Source: an uncultured Prevotella sp. (GTDB lineage Bacteria; Bacteroidota; Bacteroidia; Bacteroidales; Bacteroidaceae). From it: DNA of 51,932 nt. The DNA lies in contig CAMVAI010000012.1 in NCBI GenBank assembly GCA_947165435.1, forward strand, positions 1-51,932, written 5' to 3'. The position numbers were made by a program, and so were the translations under genes. The notes under the pieces are model-generated. The model did no database searches, had not been told where the DNA came from, and worked only from the letters and a program-made list of their open reading frames with translations. Positions 15,501 to 23,555 of this stretch are shown here, piece by piece. Position 1 is the stretch's first letter. The number at the start of each line of letters is the position of its first letter.

Positions 15501-17867
15501 ATGAAACGAATAACCAGCATCACACTGATGGCCTTGTGCGCCATCACCGCCACCGCGCAACAGCGCCTGACAGAGAACCTGAACTTCGGATGGGAGTTTG
15601 CCAGAGACTCCCTCTTCAAGAACACCCAAACCGTTGACGTACCACACGACTTCCAGATTGAACAGCCGTGGATAGCCCCCAGCGCCGACGAGAAAGCCGA
15701 CAATACCGACATGGCCGCCAACATCAAGTCGCGCCTGTCGGCACGCGGCTTCAAGGAGATAGGCTCCGGCTGGTATCGTAAGACCATCACCCCGCCATCC
15801 GAATGGAAAGGCCGCCGCGTACTGCTCGACTTCGAGGGTATCATGCTGGTCGGCGATGTCTATCTGAACGGCGTGCGCGTAGGTGGCACCGACTATGGCT
15901 ACGTGGGCTTCGAGATTGACGTGACCCGCCAGCTGCGCTATGGTCAGCCCAACGAGCTCAAGGTCAAAGCCTCCACACAGAACGAGAAGTCGTCGCGCTG
16001 GTACACCGGTGGCGGTCTCTTCCGCAACGTCAGCATGGTAGCTACCAGCGGCGACCTCTACTTGAACCGTCATCCGCTTTATATCACCACCCGCCAGAAC
16101 CGCTATGTCACCGTGGGTGTGGAGATGACCTTCGCCAGTCAGGCCAAGAAGGCACAGCTGCGCCTGCGCATCACCGACCCGCAGGGCCGCGTGGTCAGCG
16201 AGACCACGGAGCCTGTCAGCCGACTGACACCCTCGCGCAGTCAGGAGGTACGCATGAAGGAGGTGGAGATTGCCAATGCACAGCTGTGGGACACCGACCA
16301 TCCCAACCTCTATACCGCCGAGGTGACGCTGCTGCGCGAAGACGGCACCGCCACCGACAGCTATGCCGAGTGCTTCGGCATTCGTACCATCGAGACCGGC
16401 CCCGACTTCGGACTGAAGCTCAACGGCAAGAAGGTGCTGCTGCAAGGCTATGCCAACCACCACACCTTAGGAGCCCTCGGTGCTGCCGCCTATCCGCGAG
16501 CCATCGAGAAGCGCCTGCAGCTGATGAAGCAGTTTGGCATCAACCACGTGCGTACCAGCCACAATCCCTACAGCCGCGACTTCATACGCCTGTGCGACAA
16601 GTACGGTCTGCTGGTGGTCGATGAGCTGTACGACAAGTGGACCAACCAGCACACCGGCAACCGCGTGCCGTTCATGAACCACTGGGCCTACGATGTCACG
16701 GAGTGGGTGAAGCGCGACCGCAACTCACCGTCTGTCGTGCTGTGGAGCCTCGGCAATGAGTTGCAGCAAGACCCCAACCAGCCGTTCAACGACTTCGGCG
16801 TGACGTGCTACAAGATGATGAAGGCCGTGCTCTGCCGCTACGACTCCACCCGTAAGGTGACCGTGGCCATGCACCCCCGTTACCGCAACTGGCAGACCGA
16901 CTCGCTGCCCTGCGCGCTGGCTATGGAGACCGACATCCAAGCCTACAACTACCGCTATATGTACTTCCCCGGCGACGGTCGCCGCTTCCCGTGGATGACG
17001 TTCTACCAGAGCGAAGCCTCCACACAGGCCATGGGTCAGAACTTCTTCGAGATGAACCTCGACCGTGTAATGGGACTGGCCTACTGGGGAGCCATCGACT
17101 ATCTGGGCGAGAGCATGGGATGGCCGCAGAAGGGCTGGTCGCAGGGTGTATTCTATCTCTCGCTCGACCCCAAGCCGAAGTCTTACTACATGCGCTCTTT
17201 CTTCAAACCCGACGAGCCGGTGGTCCATCTGGCCATCCTCGAAAGTGAGAACCCGCAGATGTGGAACGGCGTGAAGATGGCCGGCGACCGAATGACCGAG
17301 AATTGGAACCGCCAGGAGGGCACGAAGGCCAACATCCTGGTATATACCAATGGCGACGAGGTGGAGCTGCTGCTCAACGGCAAGAGCCTGGGTCGCAAGC
17401 CCAACCCGACAGCCGCCAAGCAGCGCAACCAGATACGCTGGGGCGAGATAGACTACAAGAAAGGTAAGCTGGAAGCCGTGGCCTATAAGAACGGCAAGGC
17501 CGTAGCCCGCCATGCCATTGAGACCACCGACAAACCCGCGAAGCTGCTTATTGAACCCGACAACAGCCAGTGGGCTGCCGACGGCACCGACCTGCAGCAC
17601 ATCCGCGTGACAGCCGTCGATTCGAAGGGCCGCCGCTGCCTGAACGTCAATGACGAGCTGACCTTCACCATCGAAGGCGATGCCCGCATCGTTGCCGTCA
17701 CCAACGGCGACATCACCAGCAACGAGCTGAACGTCACCAACCACCGCTCGTTGTGGCAGGGTCAGGCCATGGTCATCCTGCGCAGTGGCCGCCAGCCTTC
17801 GAAAATCACGCTGAAGACCACATCGCCAGCCTTCAAGGCCGTTACCACCCGGTTAGAAACGAGATGA
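15501..17867 (+). CDS. GH2 family beta-galactosidase-like enzyme, secreted
   Basis: The product is 788 aa from the ATG that gives a proper signal peptide (MKRITSITLMALCAITATAQ). An in-frame ATG at 15480 would only add seven residues before it. The order is a sugar-binding domain (FGWEFARDSLF, VDVPHDFQIEQPW), an Ig-like domain and a barrel. The acid/base is in VLWSLGNELQQD (about 418) and the nucleophile in TFYQSEAST (about 503). DUF4982-like and BIG-like domains follow at the C-terminus. The likely role is exo-beta-galactosidase on pectin side chains. An octanucleotide repeat array starts on its stop codon and separates it from the GH105 gene. Confidence 0.88.
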   Translation: MKRITSITLMALCAITATAQQRLTENLNFGWEFARDSLFKNTQTVDVPHDFQIEQPWIAPSADEKADNTDMAANIKSRLSARGFKEIGSGWYRKTITPPSEWKGRRVLLDFEGIMLVGDVYLNGVRVGGTDYGYVGFEIDVTRQLRYGQPNELKVKASTQNEKSSRWYTGGGLFRNVSMVATSGDLYLNRHPLYITTRQNRYVTVGVEMTFASQAKKAQLRLRITDPQGRVVSETTEPVSRLTPSRSQEVRMKEVEIANAQLWDTDHPNLYTAEVTLLREDGTATDSYAECFGIRTIETGPDFGLKLNGKKVLLQGYANHHTLGALGAAAYPRAIEKRLQLMKQFGINHVRTSHNPYSRDFIRLCDKYGLLVVDELYDKWTNQHTGNRVPFMNHWAYDVTEWVKRDRNSPSVVLWSLGNELQQDPNQPFNDFGVTCYKMMKAVLCRYDSTRKVTVAMHPRYRNWQTDSLPCALAMETDIQAYNYRYMYFPGDGRRFPWMTFYQSEASTQAMGQNFFEMNLDRVMGLAYWGAIDYLGESMGWPQKGWSQGVFYLSLDPKPKSYYMRSFFKPDEPVVHLAILESENPQMWNGVKMAGDRMTENWNRQEGTKANILVYTNGDEVELLLNGKSLGRKPNPTAAKQRNQIRWGEIDYKKGKLEAVAYKNGKAVARHAIETTDKPAKLLIEPDNSQWAADGTDLQHIRVTAVDSKGRRCLNVNDELTFTIEGDARIVAVTNGDITSNELNVTNHRSLWQGQAMVILRSGRQPSKITLKTTSPAFKAVTTRLETR

Positions 17868-18110
17868 CGCAATAACGGAATAACGCAATCACGCAATAAC
17901 GGCATAACGGTATAACGCAATAACGGAATAACGGAATAACGGAATAACGCAATCACGCAATAACGGAATAACGCTATCACGCAATAACGCAATCACGCAA
18001 TAACGGAATAACGCAATCACGCAATAACGGAATACCGCAATAACGGAATAACGGTATATCGAAATAACGAAACCCCGAAACATCGAAATAACGCCACGCC
18101 GAAAACAACG
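17863..18110 (+). repeat. 8-bp tandem repeat array, consensus AATAACGG (array 1)
   Basis: From 17871 to 18054 there are 23 consecutive 8-nt units drawn from AATAACGG, AATAACGC, AATCACGC and close variants. Degenerate units continue to about 18110. A first degenerate unit (GATGACGC, 17863-17870) overlaps the GH2 stop codon. The three variants often follow one another, giving a 24-nt higher-order period, so the minus strand reads as a repeating RYCVIALF-like peptide that is not a real protein. Similar arrays lie at 21924-21987 and 38262-38405. Confidence 0.92.
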
Positions 18111-18126
18111 AAAAAAAAGATAGACA

Positions 18127-19269
18127 ATGAAAAAAATCCTCACCTCTCTCCTGCTCTGCTGCGGCATGCTTTCCGCCCACGCCCAGAGCGACGTGCTCCA
18201 GACAGCACAAAAGGCCAACGACTACTTCATGATGAAGTACAGCGACCCCACCCTACCCACCAACGTCAACAAAATCCGCACCAGCAACCTGTGGACACGC
18301 GCCGTCTATTACGAAGGACTGATGGCCCTGCAGCAGGTTGACCCCCAGCAGCGCTACATCGACTATGCCTTGCGCTGGGCCGACTTCCACAAATGGTCGC
18401 CGCGCAACGGTGTCAACACGTGCGATGCCGACGACCAGTGTTGCGGACAGACCTACGTACAGCTGCTGCCATACGTCAAGAAAGACTACCGCGAACAGCT
18501 GTCCACCGTCATTGCCAATCTGGAACACCAGATGAAGACCCCCAACGACAAGAAAGCCCATGGCGAGCTGTACGGCTGGTGGACATGGATTGACGCCATA
18601 CAGATGGCCATGCCGCTGTATATGCAGATATACAAGCTGACCGGCGACAAGAAATACTGCGACTATGCCATGAAGAGCTACTACTGGACCCGTAACGAGT
18701 GTGGCGGCGGCTGCTTCAACGAGCCGGAAGGACTCTGGTGGCGCGATGCCGACTACGTGGCTCCCTACAAGGAGAAAGACGGCAAGAACTGCTACTGGAG
18801 CCGTGGCAACGGTTGGGTGTATGCCGCCCTGGTGCGCTGCATGAACGAGCTGCCCGCCAAGAGCAAGGAGTATAAGGCCCTGAAGAAAGACTTCTTGCTG
18901 ATGAGCGAGGCACTGCGCAACTGCCAGCACGACGACGGCTTCTGGCACGCCTCCCTGGTGAGCGACGCCGACTATCCCACCCCCGAAATGACGGGTACCG
19001 CCCTCTTCCTCTACGGCATGGCATGGGGCATCCAGCAGGGCTTGCTCAAGGACAAGGTGTACCGCCCCGCCTGCGACAAGGCCTGGCAAGCCCTCCAGTC
19101 GTGTCTGCACAACGACGGTTTCTTAGGCTGGAACCAGGGTACGGGCAAAGACCCGTCGGCCGGACAGCCCGTCACCTTCACCTCCGTGCCCGACTTCGAA
19201 GACTATGGCACGGGCTGCTACCTGCTCGGGCTCACAGAATACTACAAACTGCTTAAAGGGAAAAAGTAA
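18127..19269 (+). CDS. GH105 unsaturated rhamnogalacturonyl hydrolase, secreted
   Basis: The product is 380 aa with signal peptide MKKILTSLLLCCGMLSAHAQ. GH105 enzymes hydrate and remove the 4,5-unsaturated uronic acid left by rhamnogalacturonan lyases. Conserved blocks are visible: NLWTRAVYYEGLMAL, GWWTWIDAIQMAMP with the catalytic-type Asp (about 155), CYWSRGNGWVYAALVRC (about 224), DGFWHASLVSD and a TGTALFLYGMAWGI helix. The length matches the YteR/YesR group. No rhamnogalacturonan lyase is in the window, so the substrate must come from an enzyme encoded elsewhere. Confidence 0.92.
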   Translation: MKKILTSLLLCCGMLSAHAQSDVLQTAQKANDYFMMKYSDPTLPTNVNKIRTSNLWTRAVYYEGLMALQQVDPQQRYIDYALRWADFHKWSPRNGVNTCDADDQCCGQTYVQLLPYVKKDYREQLSTVIANLEHQMKTPNDKKAHGELYGWWTWIDAIQMAMPLYMQIYKLTGDKKYCDYAMKSYYWTRNECGGGCFNEPEGLWWRDADYVAPYKEKDGKNCYWSRGNGWVYAALVRCMNELPAKSKEYKALKKDFLLMSEALRNCQHDDGFWHASLVSDADYPTPEMTGTALFLYGMAWGIQQGLLKDKVYRPACDKAWQALQSCLHNDGFLGWNQGTGKDPSAGQPVTFTSVPDFEDYGTGCYLLGLTEYYKLLKGKK

Positions 19270-19286
19270 ACAGGCAAGCAAAGAAC

Positions 19287-21923
19287 ATGACAACACCCAT
19301 CATTAGCAATACGGCGAAAAGACCGGCCAAGGCCCTGCCGCTTTCCCGTTTCGCCATTTTAGCATTTTTTCTCTGCACCTTTTCAGCCTTAAGCGCCCAG
19401 CAGTGGCCCACTCCCCTGCCCGAAGCCAAGCCCGCCACCCGCTGGTGGTGGCTCGGTTCGGCTGTTGACAAAGAAAACCTGCGGTGGACCATGCAGCAGT
19501 ATGCCGACCACGGCATCGGCGGTGTGGAAATCACGCCCATCTATGGCGTGCAGGGCAATCAGGCCAACAACATTCCCTATCTCTCCGACCAGTGGATGGC
19601 CATGCTGCGCGAAGTGCAGCAGAACGGCCAGAAGATGGGCATCGAGGTTGACATGGCCACCGGTACCGGCTGGCCCTTCGGCGGACCGTGGGTACCGTTG
19701 GAGGAGTCGGCCTGCAAGGTCATCTTCGTCGATACGGCCTTCGTAGGCAAGAAGGTCGAAGCCCTGACGCTCACCGTCGGTCCGCGCGACGTGAAGAACA
19801 GCCGCCTGAACAAGGTGATGGTCTATGGCAATGGCCAGACCATCGACGTCACCGCCGCCATGACTGGCAACCAACTGACATGGAAAGCCCCCAAGGGCAC
19901 GAAGAAAGACACCCGCTGGCGCGTCATCGCCACCTACATCCGCTATGGCGTGATGAAGGTGAAGCGCGCAGCCCCCGGCGGCGAGGGACTGGTCATCGAC
20001 CACTTCGACCGCCGCGCCGTGGCCAACTACCTGCGCCACATTGAGCAGGCCTTCGAGCGCACGAATACCCCCTATCCGCATACCTTCTTCAACGACTCCT
20101 ACGAGGTGGCCGAAGCCACATGGACGCCCACCCTCTTCCAGGAGTTTGAGAAGCGTCGCGGCTACAAGCTGGAGGAGCATCTGCCCGAGCTCATCGCTGC
20201 CGACGTGAAAACGGTCAGCGACTACCGCGAGACCCTCGGCGACCTGCTGCTCGAGAACTTCACCCAGCAGTGGACGGCATGGGCACACTCCCACGGAGCC
20301 ATCACCCGCAACCAGGCCCACGGCTCGCCAGCCAACCTCATCGACTGCTATGCTGCCGTCGATATTCCCGAGATAGAAGGCTTCGGACTCTCCGACTTCG
20401 GCATCAAGGGACTGCGCACCGACCCCGGCAAGACACGCAAGAACGACTCCGACTACTCCATGTTCAAGTATGCACCGTCGGCAGCCCACGTCTGCGGCAA
20501 GCCGTTCACCAGCAGCGAGACGTTCACATGGCTCACCGAGCACTTCCGCACCTCGCTGTCGCAGCTCAAGCCCGACCTCGACCTGATGTTCTGCGCCGGT
20601 GTCAACCACATGTTCTTCCACGGCACCTGCTACTCGCCCAAGGACGACCCCTGGCCCGGCTGGAAGTTCTATGCCTCCATCGACATGTCGCCGACGAACA
20701 GCATCTGGCGCGATGCCCCCTACTTCATGAAATACGTGGAGCGCTGCCAGTCGTTCCTGCAGAAGGGACAGCCCGACAACGACTTCCTGGTCTATCTGCC
20801 CGTGCGTGACATGTGGAAGAAGAATCCGAAGAAGCTGCTCATGCAGTTCTCCATCCACGCCATGGGCCAGCTGGCTCCTGAGTTCATCAGCAGCATCCTG
20901 GCCATCGACCGCGCCGGCTTCGACTGCGACTACATCAGCGACCGCCTGTTGGCAGGCGTCACGGTGAAGGACGGCAGATTAGTCACAGCCGGCGGCACCC
21001 GCTACAAGGCTGTCATCATACCCACCGGCACCACCATCACCCCCGACCTCAAGGCCCAGCTCGACCGTCTGTCGCCCTACGTCATCATGGGTGAAGATGC
21101 CGCTGCCATGGCCCGCTATGCCAAGCCGGAGCCTATGAAGACACAATACGGGCTGAAAGCCATCCGCCGCAAGGACGCCGACGGCTACCACTACTTCATG
21201 GCCAACCTCACGCCCAACGACATCGAGGGTGACATCACGCTGGCCGTGCCCTTCGGCAGTGCCACATGGTACGACCCCATGACGGGCAACATCACACCCG
21301 CCACCGTCACGGGCGGACAACTGCACATAGCCCTGCGCTCCGGCGAGAGCCGCATCCTGCAGACTGCCGACAGCCCTGCCGCCCAAGTTCCTGCCGAGGC
21401 CAAGACACCGACGGACATGCAAGCCATCACCCTCAGCGGCCCGTGGACCCTCTCGTTCACCGAGGAAGCCCCGCAGGTGAAGGAGACCTTCCAGCTGGAG
21501 AAGCTGCAGACCTGGGAGACGCTGAGCAAGGAAGCCGCCGTCACCATGGGCACCGGCATCTATACTACCACCGTCACGCTGAACAAGCAGCAGGCTGCCG
21601 CCCATTGGACGATAGACCTGGGCGATGTCCGCGAGTCGGCCCGCGTCTATATCAACGACCAGTTCGTTGGCTGTGCCTGGGCCGTGCCCTTCGTGCTCGA
21701 CTGCGGCCAGGCGTTCAAGGCCGGCAAGAACACCATCCGTATCGAGGTGACCAACCTGCCCGCCAACCGCATCAGCGAACTGGACCGCCAGGGAGTGAAG
21801 TGGCGCAAGATGGAAGAAATCAACGTCGTTGACATCAACTACAAGAAGACACTCTACGACCAGTGGACACCCATGCCCAGCGGCCTGAACTCCGAAGTAA
21901 AGCTATTGATTTCAAAAAAATAA
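19287..21923 (+). CDS. GH106 alpha-L-rhamnosidase, secreted
   Basis: The product is 878 aa with a long basic N-region and a hydrophobic signal segment ending SALSAQQ. GH106 marks include PATRWWWLGSAVDKENL, HGIGGVEITPIYGV, DMATGTGWPFGGPWV, HTFFNDSYEVAEATWTP, GHGSPANLID-like QAHGSPANLIDCYAAVDIPE and a C-terminal beta-sandwich (GIYTTTVTLN to GLNSEVKLL). These inverting enzymes release terminal L-rhamnose from pectin, matching rhaM on the other strand. It follows GH105 by 17 nt, so the two are co-transcribed. An octanucleotide array begins right after its stop. Confidence 0.93.
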   Translation: MTTPIISNTAKRPAKALPLSRFAILAFFLCTFSALSAQQWPTPLPEAKPATRWWWLGSAVDKENLRWTMQQYADHGIGGVEITPIYGVQGNQANNIPYLSDQWMAMLREVQQNGQKMGIEVDMATGTGWPFGGPWVPLEESACKVIFVDTAFVGKKVEALTLTVGPRDVKNSRLNKVMVYGNGQTIDVTAAMTGNQLTWKAPKGTKKDTRWRVIATYIRYGVMKVKRAAPGGEGLVIDHFDRRAVANYLRHIEQAFERTNTPYPHTFFNDSYEVAEATWTPTLFQEFEKRRGYKLEEHLPELIAADVKTVSDYRETLGDLLLENFTQQWTAWAHSHGAITRNQAHGSPANLIDCYAAVDIPEIEGFGLSDFGIKGLRTDPGKTRKNDSDYSMFKYAPSAAHVCGKPFTSSETFTWLTEHFRTSLSQLKPDLDLMFCAGVNHMFFHGTCYSPKDDPWPGWKFYASIDMSPTNSIWRDAPYFMKYVERCQSFLQKGQPDNDFLVYLPVRDMWKKNPKKLLMQFSIHAMGQLAPEFISSILAIDRAGFDCDYISDRLLAGVTVKDGRLVTAGGTRYKAVIIPTGTTITPDLKAQLDRLSPYVIMGEDAAAMARYAKPEPMKTQYGLKAIRRKDADGYHYFMANLTPNDIEGDITLAVPFGSATWYDPMTGNITPATVTGGQLHIALRSGESRILQTADSPAAQVPAEAKTPTDMQAITLSGPWTLSFTEEAPQVKETFQLEKLQTWETLSKEAAVTMGTGIYTTTVTLNKQQAAAHWTIDLGDVRESARVYINDQFVGCAWAVPFVLDCGQAFKAGKNTIRIEVTNLPANRISELDRQGVKWRKMEEINVVDINYKKTLYDQWTPMPSGLNSEVKLLISKK

Positions 21924-21987
21924 AACATCGGAATAACGGAATAACGAAATAACGGAATAACGAAATACCGAAATACCGGAATATCGA
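21924..21987 (+). repeat. 8-bp tandem repeat array, consensus AATAACGG (array 2)
   Basis: Eight consecutive 8-nt units run from the base after the GH106 stop: AACATCGG, AATAACGG, AATAACGA, AATAACGG, AATAACGA, AATACCGA, AATACCGG, AATATCGA. The array occupies most of the 88-nt gap, placing it in the 5' region of nhaD. Confidence 0.92.
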
Positions 21988-22011
21988 AAAAAAAATAAAA
22001 ACAACAACATC

Positions 22012-23367
22012 ATGTCAACATTAACACTTTGCATCGTCATCCTCTTCTGCATCGGCTATTTCTGCATAGCCATCGAGAGCGTGACGAAAATCAACAAGGC
22101 AGCCATCGCGCTGCTGATGTTCGTAGGCTGCTGGACGCTCTTCATGATCGACCCGGGAGCCTATCTGGCCGAAGCCATCGGCGAAATGAAAGCCGCCGTG
22201 GTCAGTCATGAAATCGAGCGCCATCTCGGCAGCACCGCCACCACGCTGTTCTTCCTGATGGGTGCCATGACCATCGTCGAACTGGTTGACCAGAACGGCG
22301 GCTTCAACTTCGTGCGCGACACGCTGCAGACCAAGTCAAAGCGCTCACTGCTGTGGCGCATCGCCTTTATGACGTTCATCTTGTCGGCCATTCTCGACAA
22401 TCTCACCACCAGCATCGTGATGATTATGATTCTGCGCAAGCTGGTCGATGACAAGCGCGACCGCATCATCTATGCCGCCCTCGTGGTCATTGCTGCCAAC
22501 AGCGGCGGAGCCTTCTCGCCCATCGGCGACGTGACCACCATCATGCTGTGGAACAAGGGCGTCATCACCGCCGCCGGTGTCATCATGGAGATTTTTGTCC
22601 CCTCGCTCGTGTCGATGGTCATCCCCGCCTACATCCTCTCGCTGTCGCTGAAGGGCGACCTCGTGGTCCAAAACAATGAAGCGGCTGTCGAACAGAGCGA
22701 CGGACTGTCGCCCTCGCAGCGCAAGACCATCTTCTTCCTCGGCGTGGGCGGCCTCATCTTCGTACCCATCTTCAAGACCATCACCCACCTGCCGCCGTTC
22801 GTAGGCATCCTGCTGGTGCTCGGCGTGCTATGGACCGTCACCGAGATATTCTATACCGGCATCCATCAGGAGCATGAAGACACCGCCGACAACCGCAACA
22901 CCCAGAAGCGCGTGTCGAAGATGCTGTCGCGCATCGATATGGACACCATCCTCTTCTTCCTCGGCATCCTCATGGCCGTGGGCTGTCTGGAGACCATCGG
23001 CGTGCTCACCATGCTGGGCAAAGGCCTCGACGTAGCCTTCAACGGCAACCACTACCTCGTCACCGGCATCATCGGTGTGCTCTCGTCCATCGTTGACAAC
23101 GTGCCCCTCGTGGCCGGCTGCATGGGCATGTACCCCGTCCAGGCCGTGGGCGACATGGCCGTCGATGGCATCTTCTGGCAACTGCTGGCCTACTGTGCCG
23201 GTGTGGGCGGTTCGATGCTCATCATCGGCAGTGCCGCCGGTGTCGTGGTCATGGGGCTGGAGAAAATCACCTTCGGCTGGTACATGAAGAAGATTACGTG
23301 GATAGCCTTCGTGGGCTACATCTGCGGCATCCTCATCTACTGGGTAGAGCGCCAGCTGTTCTTCTGA
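22012..23367 (+). CDS. nhaD: NhaD-type Na+/H+ antiporter
   Basis: The product is 451 aa with about 12 hydrophobic segments. The conserved NhaD blocks are visible: VGCWTLFMIDPG, TLFFLMGAMTIVELVDQNGGF, ILDNLTTSIVM, ANSGGAFSPIGDVTTIMLWNKG and the C-terminal SSIVDNVPLVAGCMGMYP and GSMLIIGSAAGVVVMGLEK. It exchanges Na+ (or Li+) for protons at the inner membrane. Sodium handling may support Na+-coupled sugar uptake, but a link to the pectin genes rests only on position. It ends at a strong terminator. Confidence 0.93.
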   Translation: MSTLTLCIVILFCIGYFCIAIESVTKINKAAIALLMFVGCWTLFMIDPGAYLAEAIGEMKAAVVSHEIERHLGSTATTLFFLMGAMTIVELVDQNGGFNFVRDTLQTKSKRSLLWRIAFMTFILSAILDNLTTSIVMIMILRKLVDDKRDRIIYAALVVIAANSGGAFSPIGDVTTIMLWNKGVITAAGVIMEIFVPSLVSMVIPAYILSLSLKGDLVVQNNEAAVEQSDGLSPSQRKTIFFLGVGGLIFVPIFKTITHLPPFVGILLVLGVLWTVTEIFYTGIHQEHEDTADNRNTQKRVSKMLSRIDMDTILFFLGILMAVGCLETIGVLTMLGKGLDVAFNGNHYLVTGIIGVLSSIVDNVPLVAGCMGMYPVQAVGDMAVDGIFWQLLAYCAGVGGSMLIIGSAAGVVVMGLEKITFGWYMKKITWIAFVGYICGILIYWVERQLFF

Positions 23368-23392
23368 ACAGGACATCAAGATACACATTGGA

Positions 23393-23430
23393 GGGCCGTC
23401 CACAATCCTGTGGACGGCCCGTTATTTAAA
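23393..23430 (+). terminator. Intrinsic terminator after nhaD
   Basis: GGGCCGTCCACA (23393-23404) pairs perfectly with TGTGGACGGCCC (23409-23420) over 12 bp with a 4-nt loop, followed by GTTATTTAAAC. It lies 25 nt after the nhaD stop and closes the plus-strand pectin/nhaD transcript. Confidence 0.88.
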
Positions 23431-23523
23431 CGCTTTACAAGAGATGAAGAAAGCACTTCCGGCAGATGAGTTAATAATGTGTAAATGTTTGGTAAGGAAT
23501 GGACAATATCATATATTTCTTTG

Positions 23524-23531
23524 TAACTTTG
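23524..23531 (+). promoter_or_regulatory. -7 promoter element of the restriction-modification gene
   Basis: TAACTTTG matches TAnnTTTG, 24 nt before the ATG at 23556, in an AT-rich stretch. No TTTG is present at the expected -33 spacing. Confidence 0.6.
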
Positions 23532-23555
23532 CAATATAATATATACCGTTAATAA

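Noticed and set aside
17762..18218. Open frames on the minus strand reading as repeated RYCVIALF peptide
   Set aside because: They are translations of the 8-bp tandem array, which stays open because eight-nt units give a 24-nt period. There is no start signal, domain or promoter, and they are antisense to real genes.
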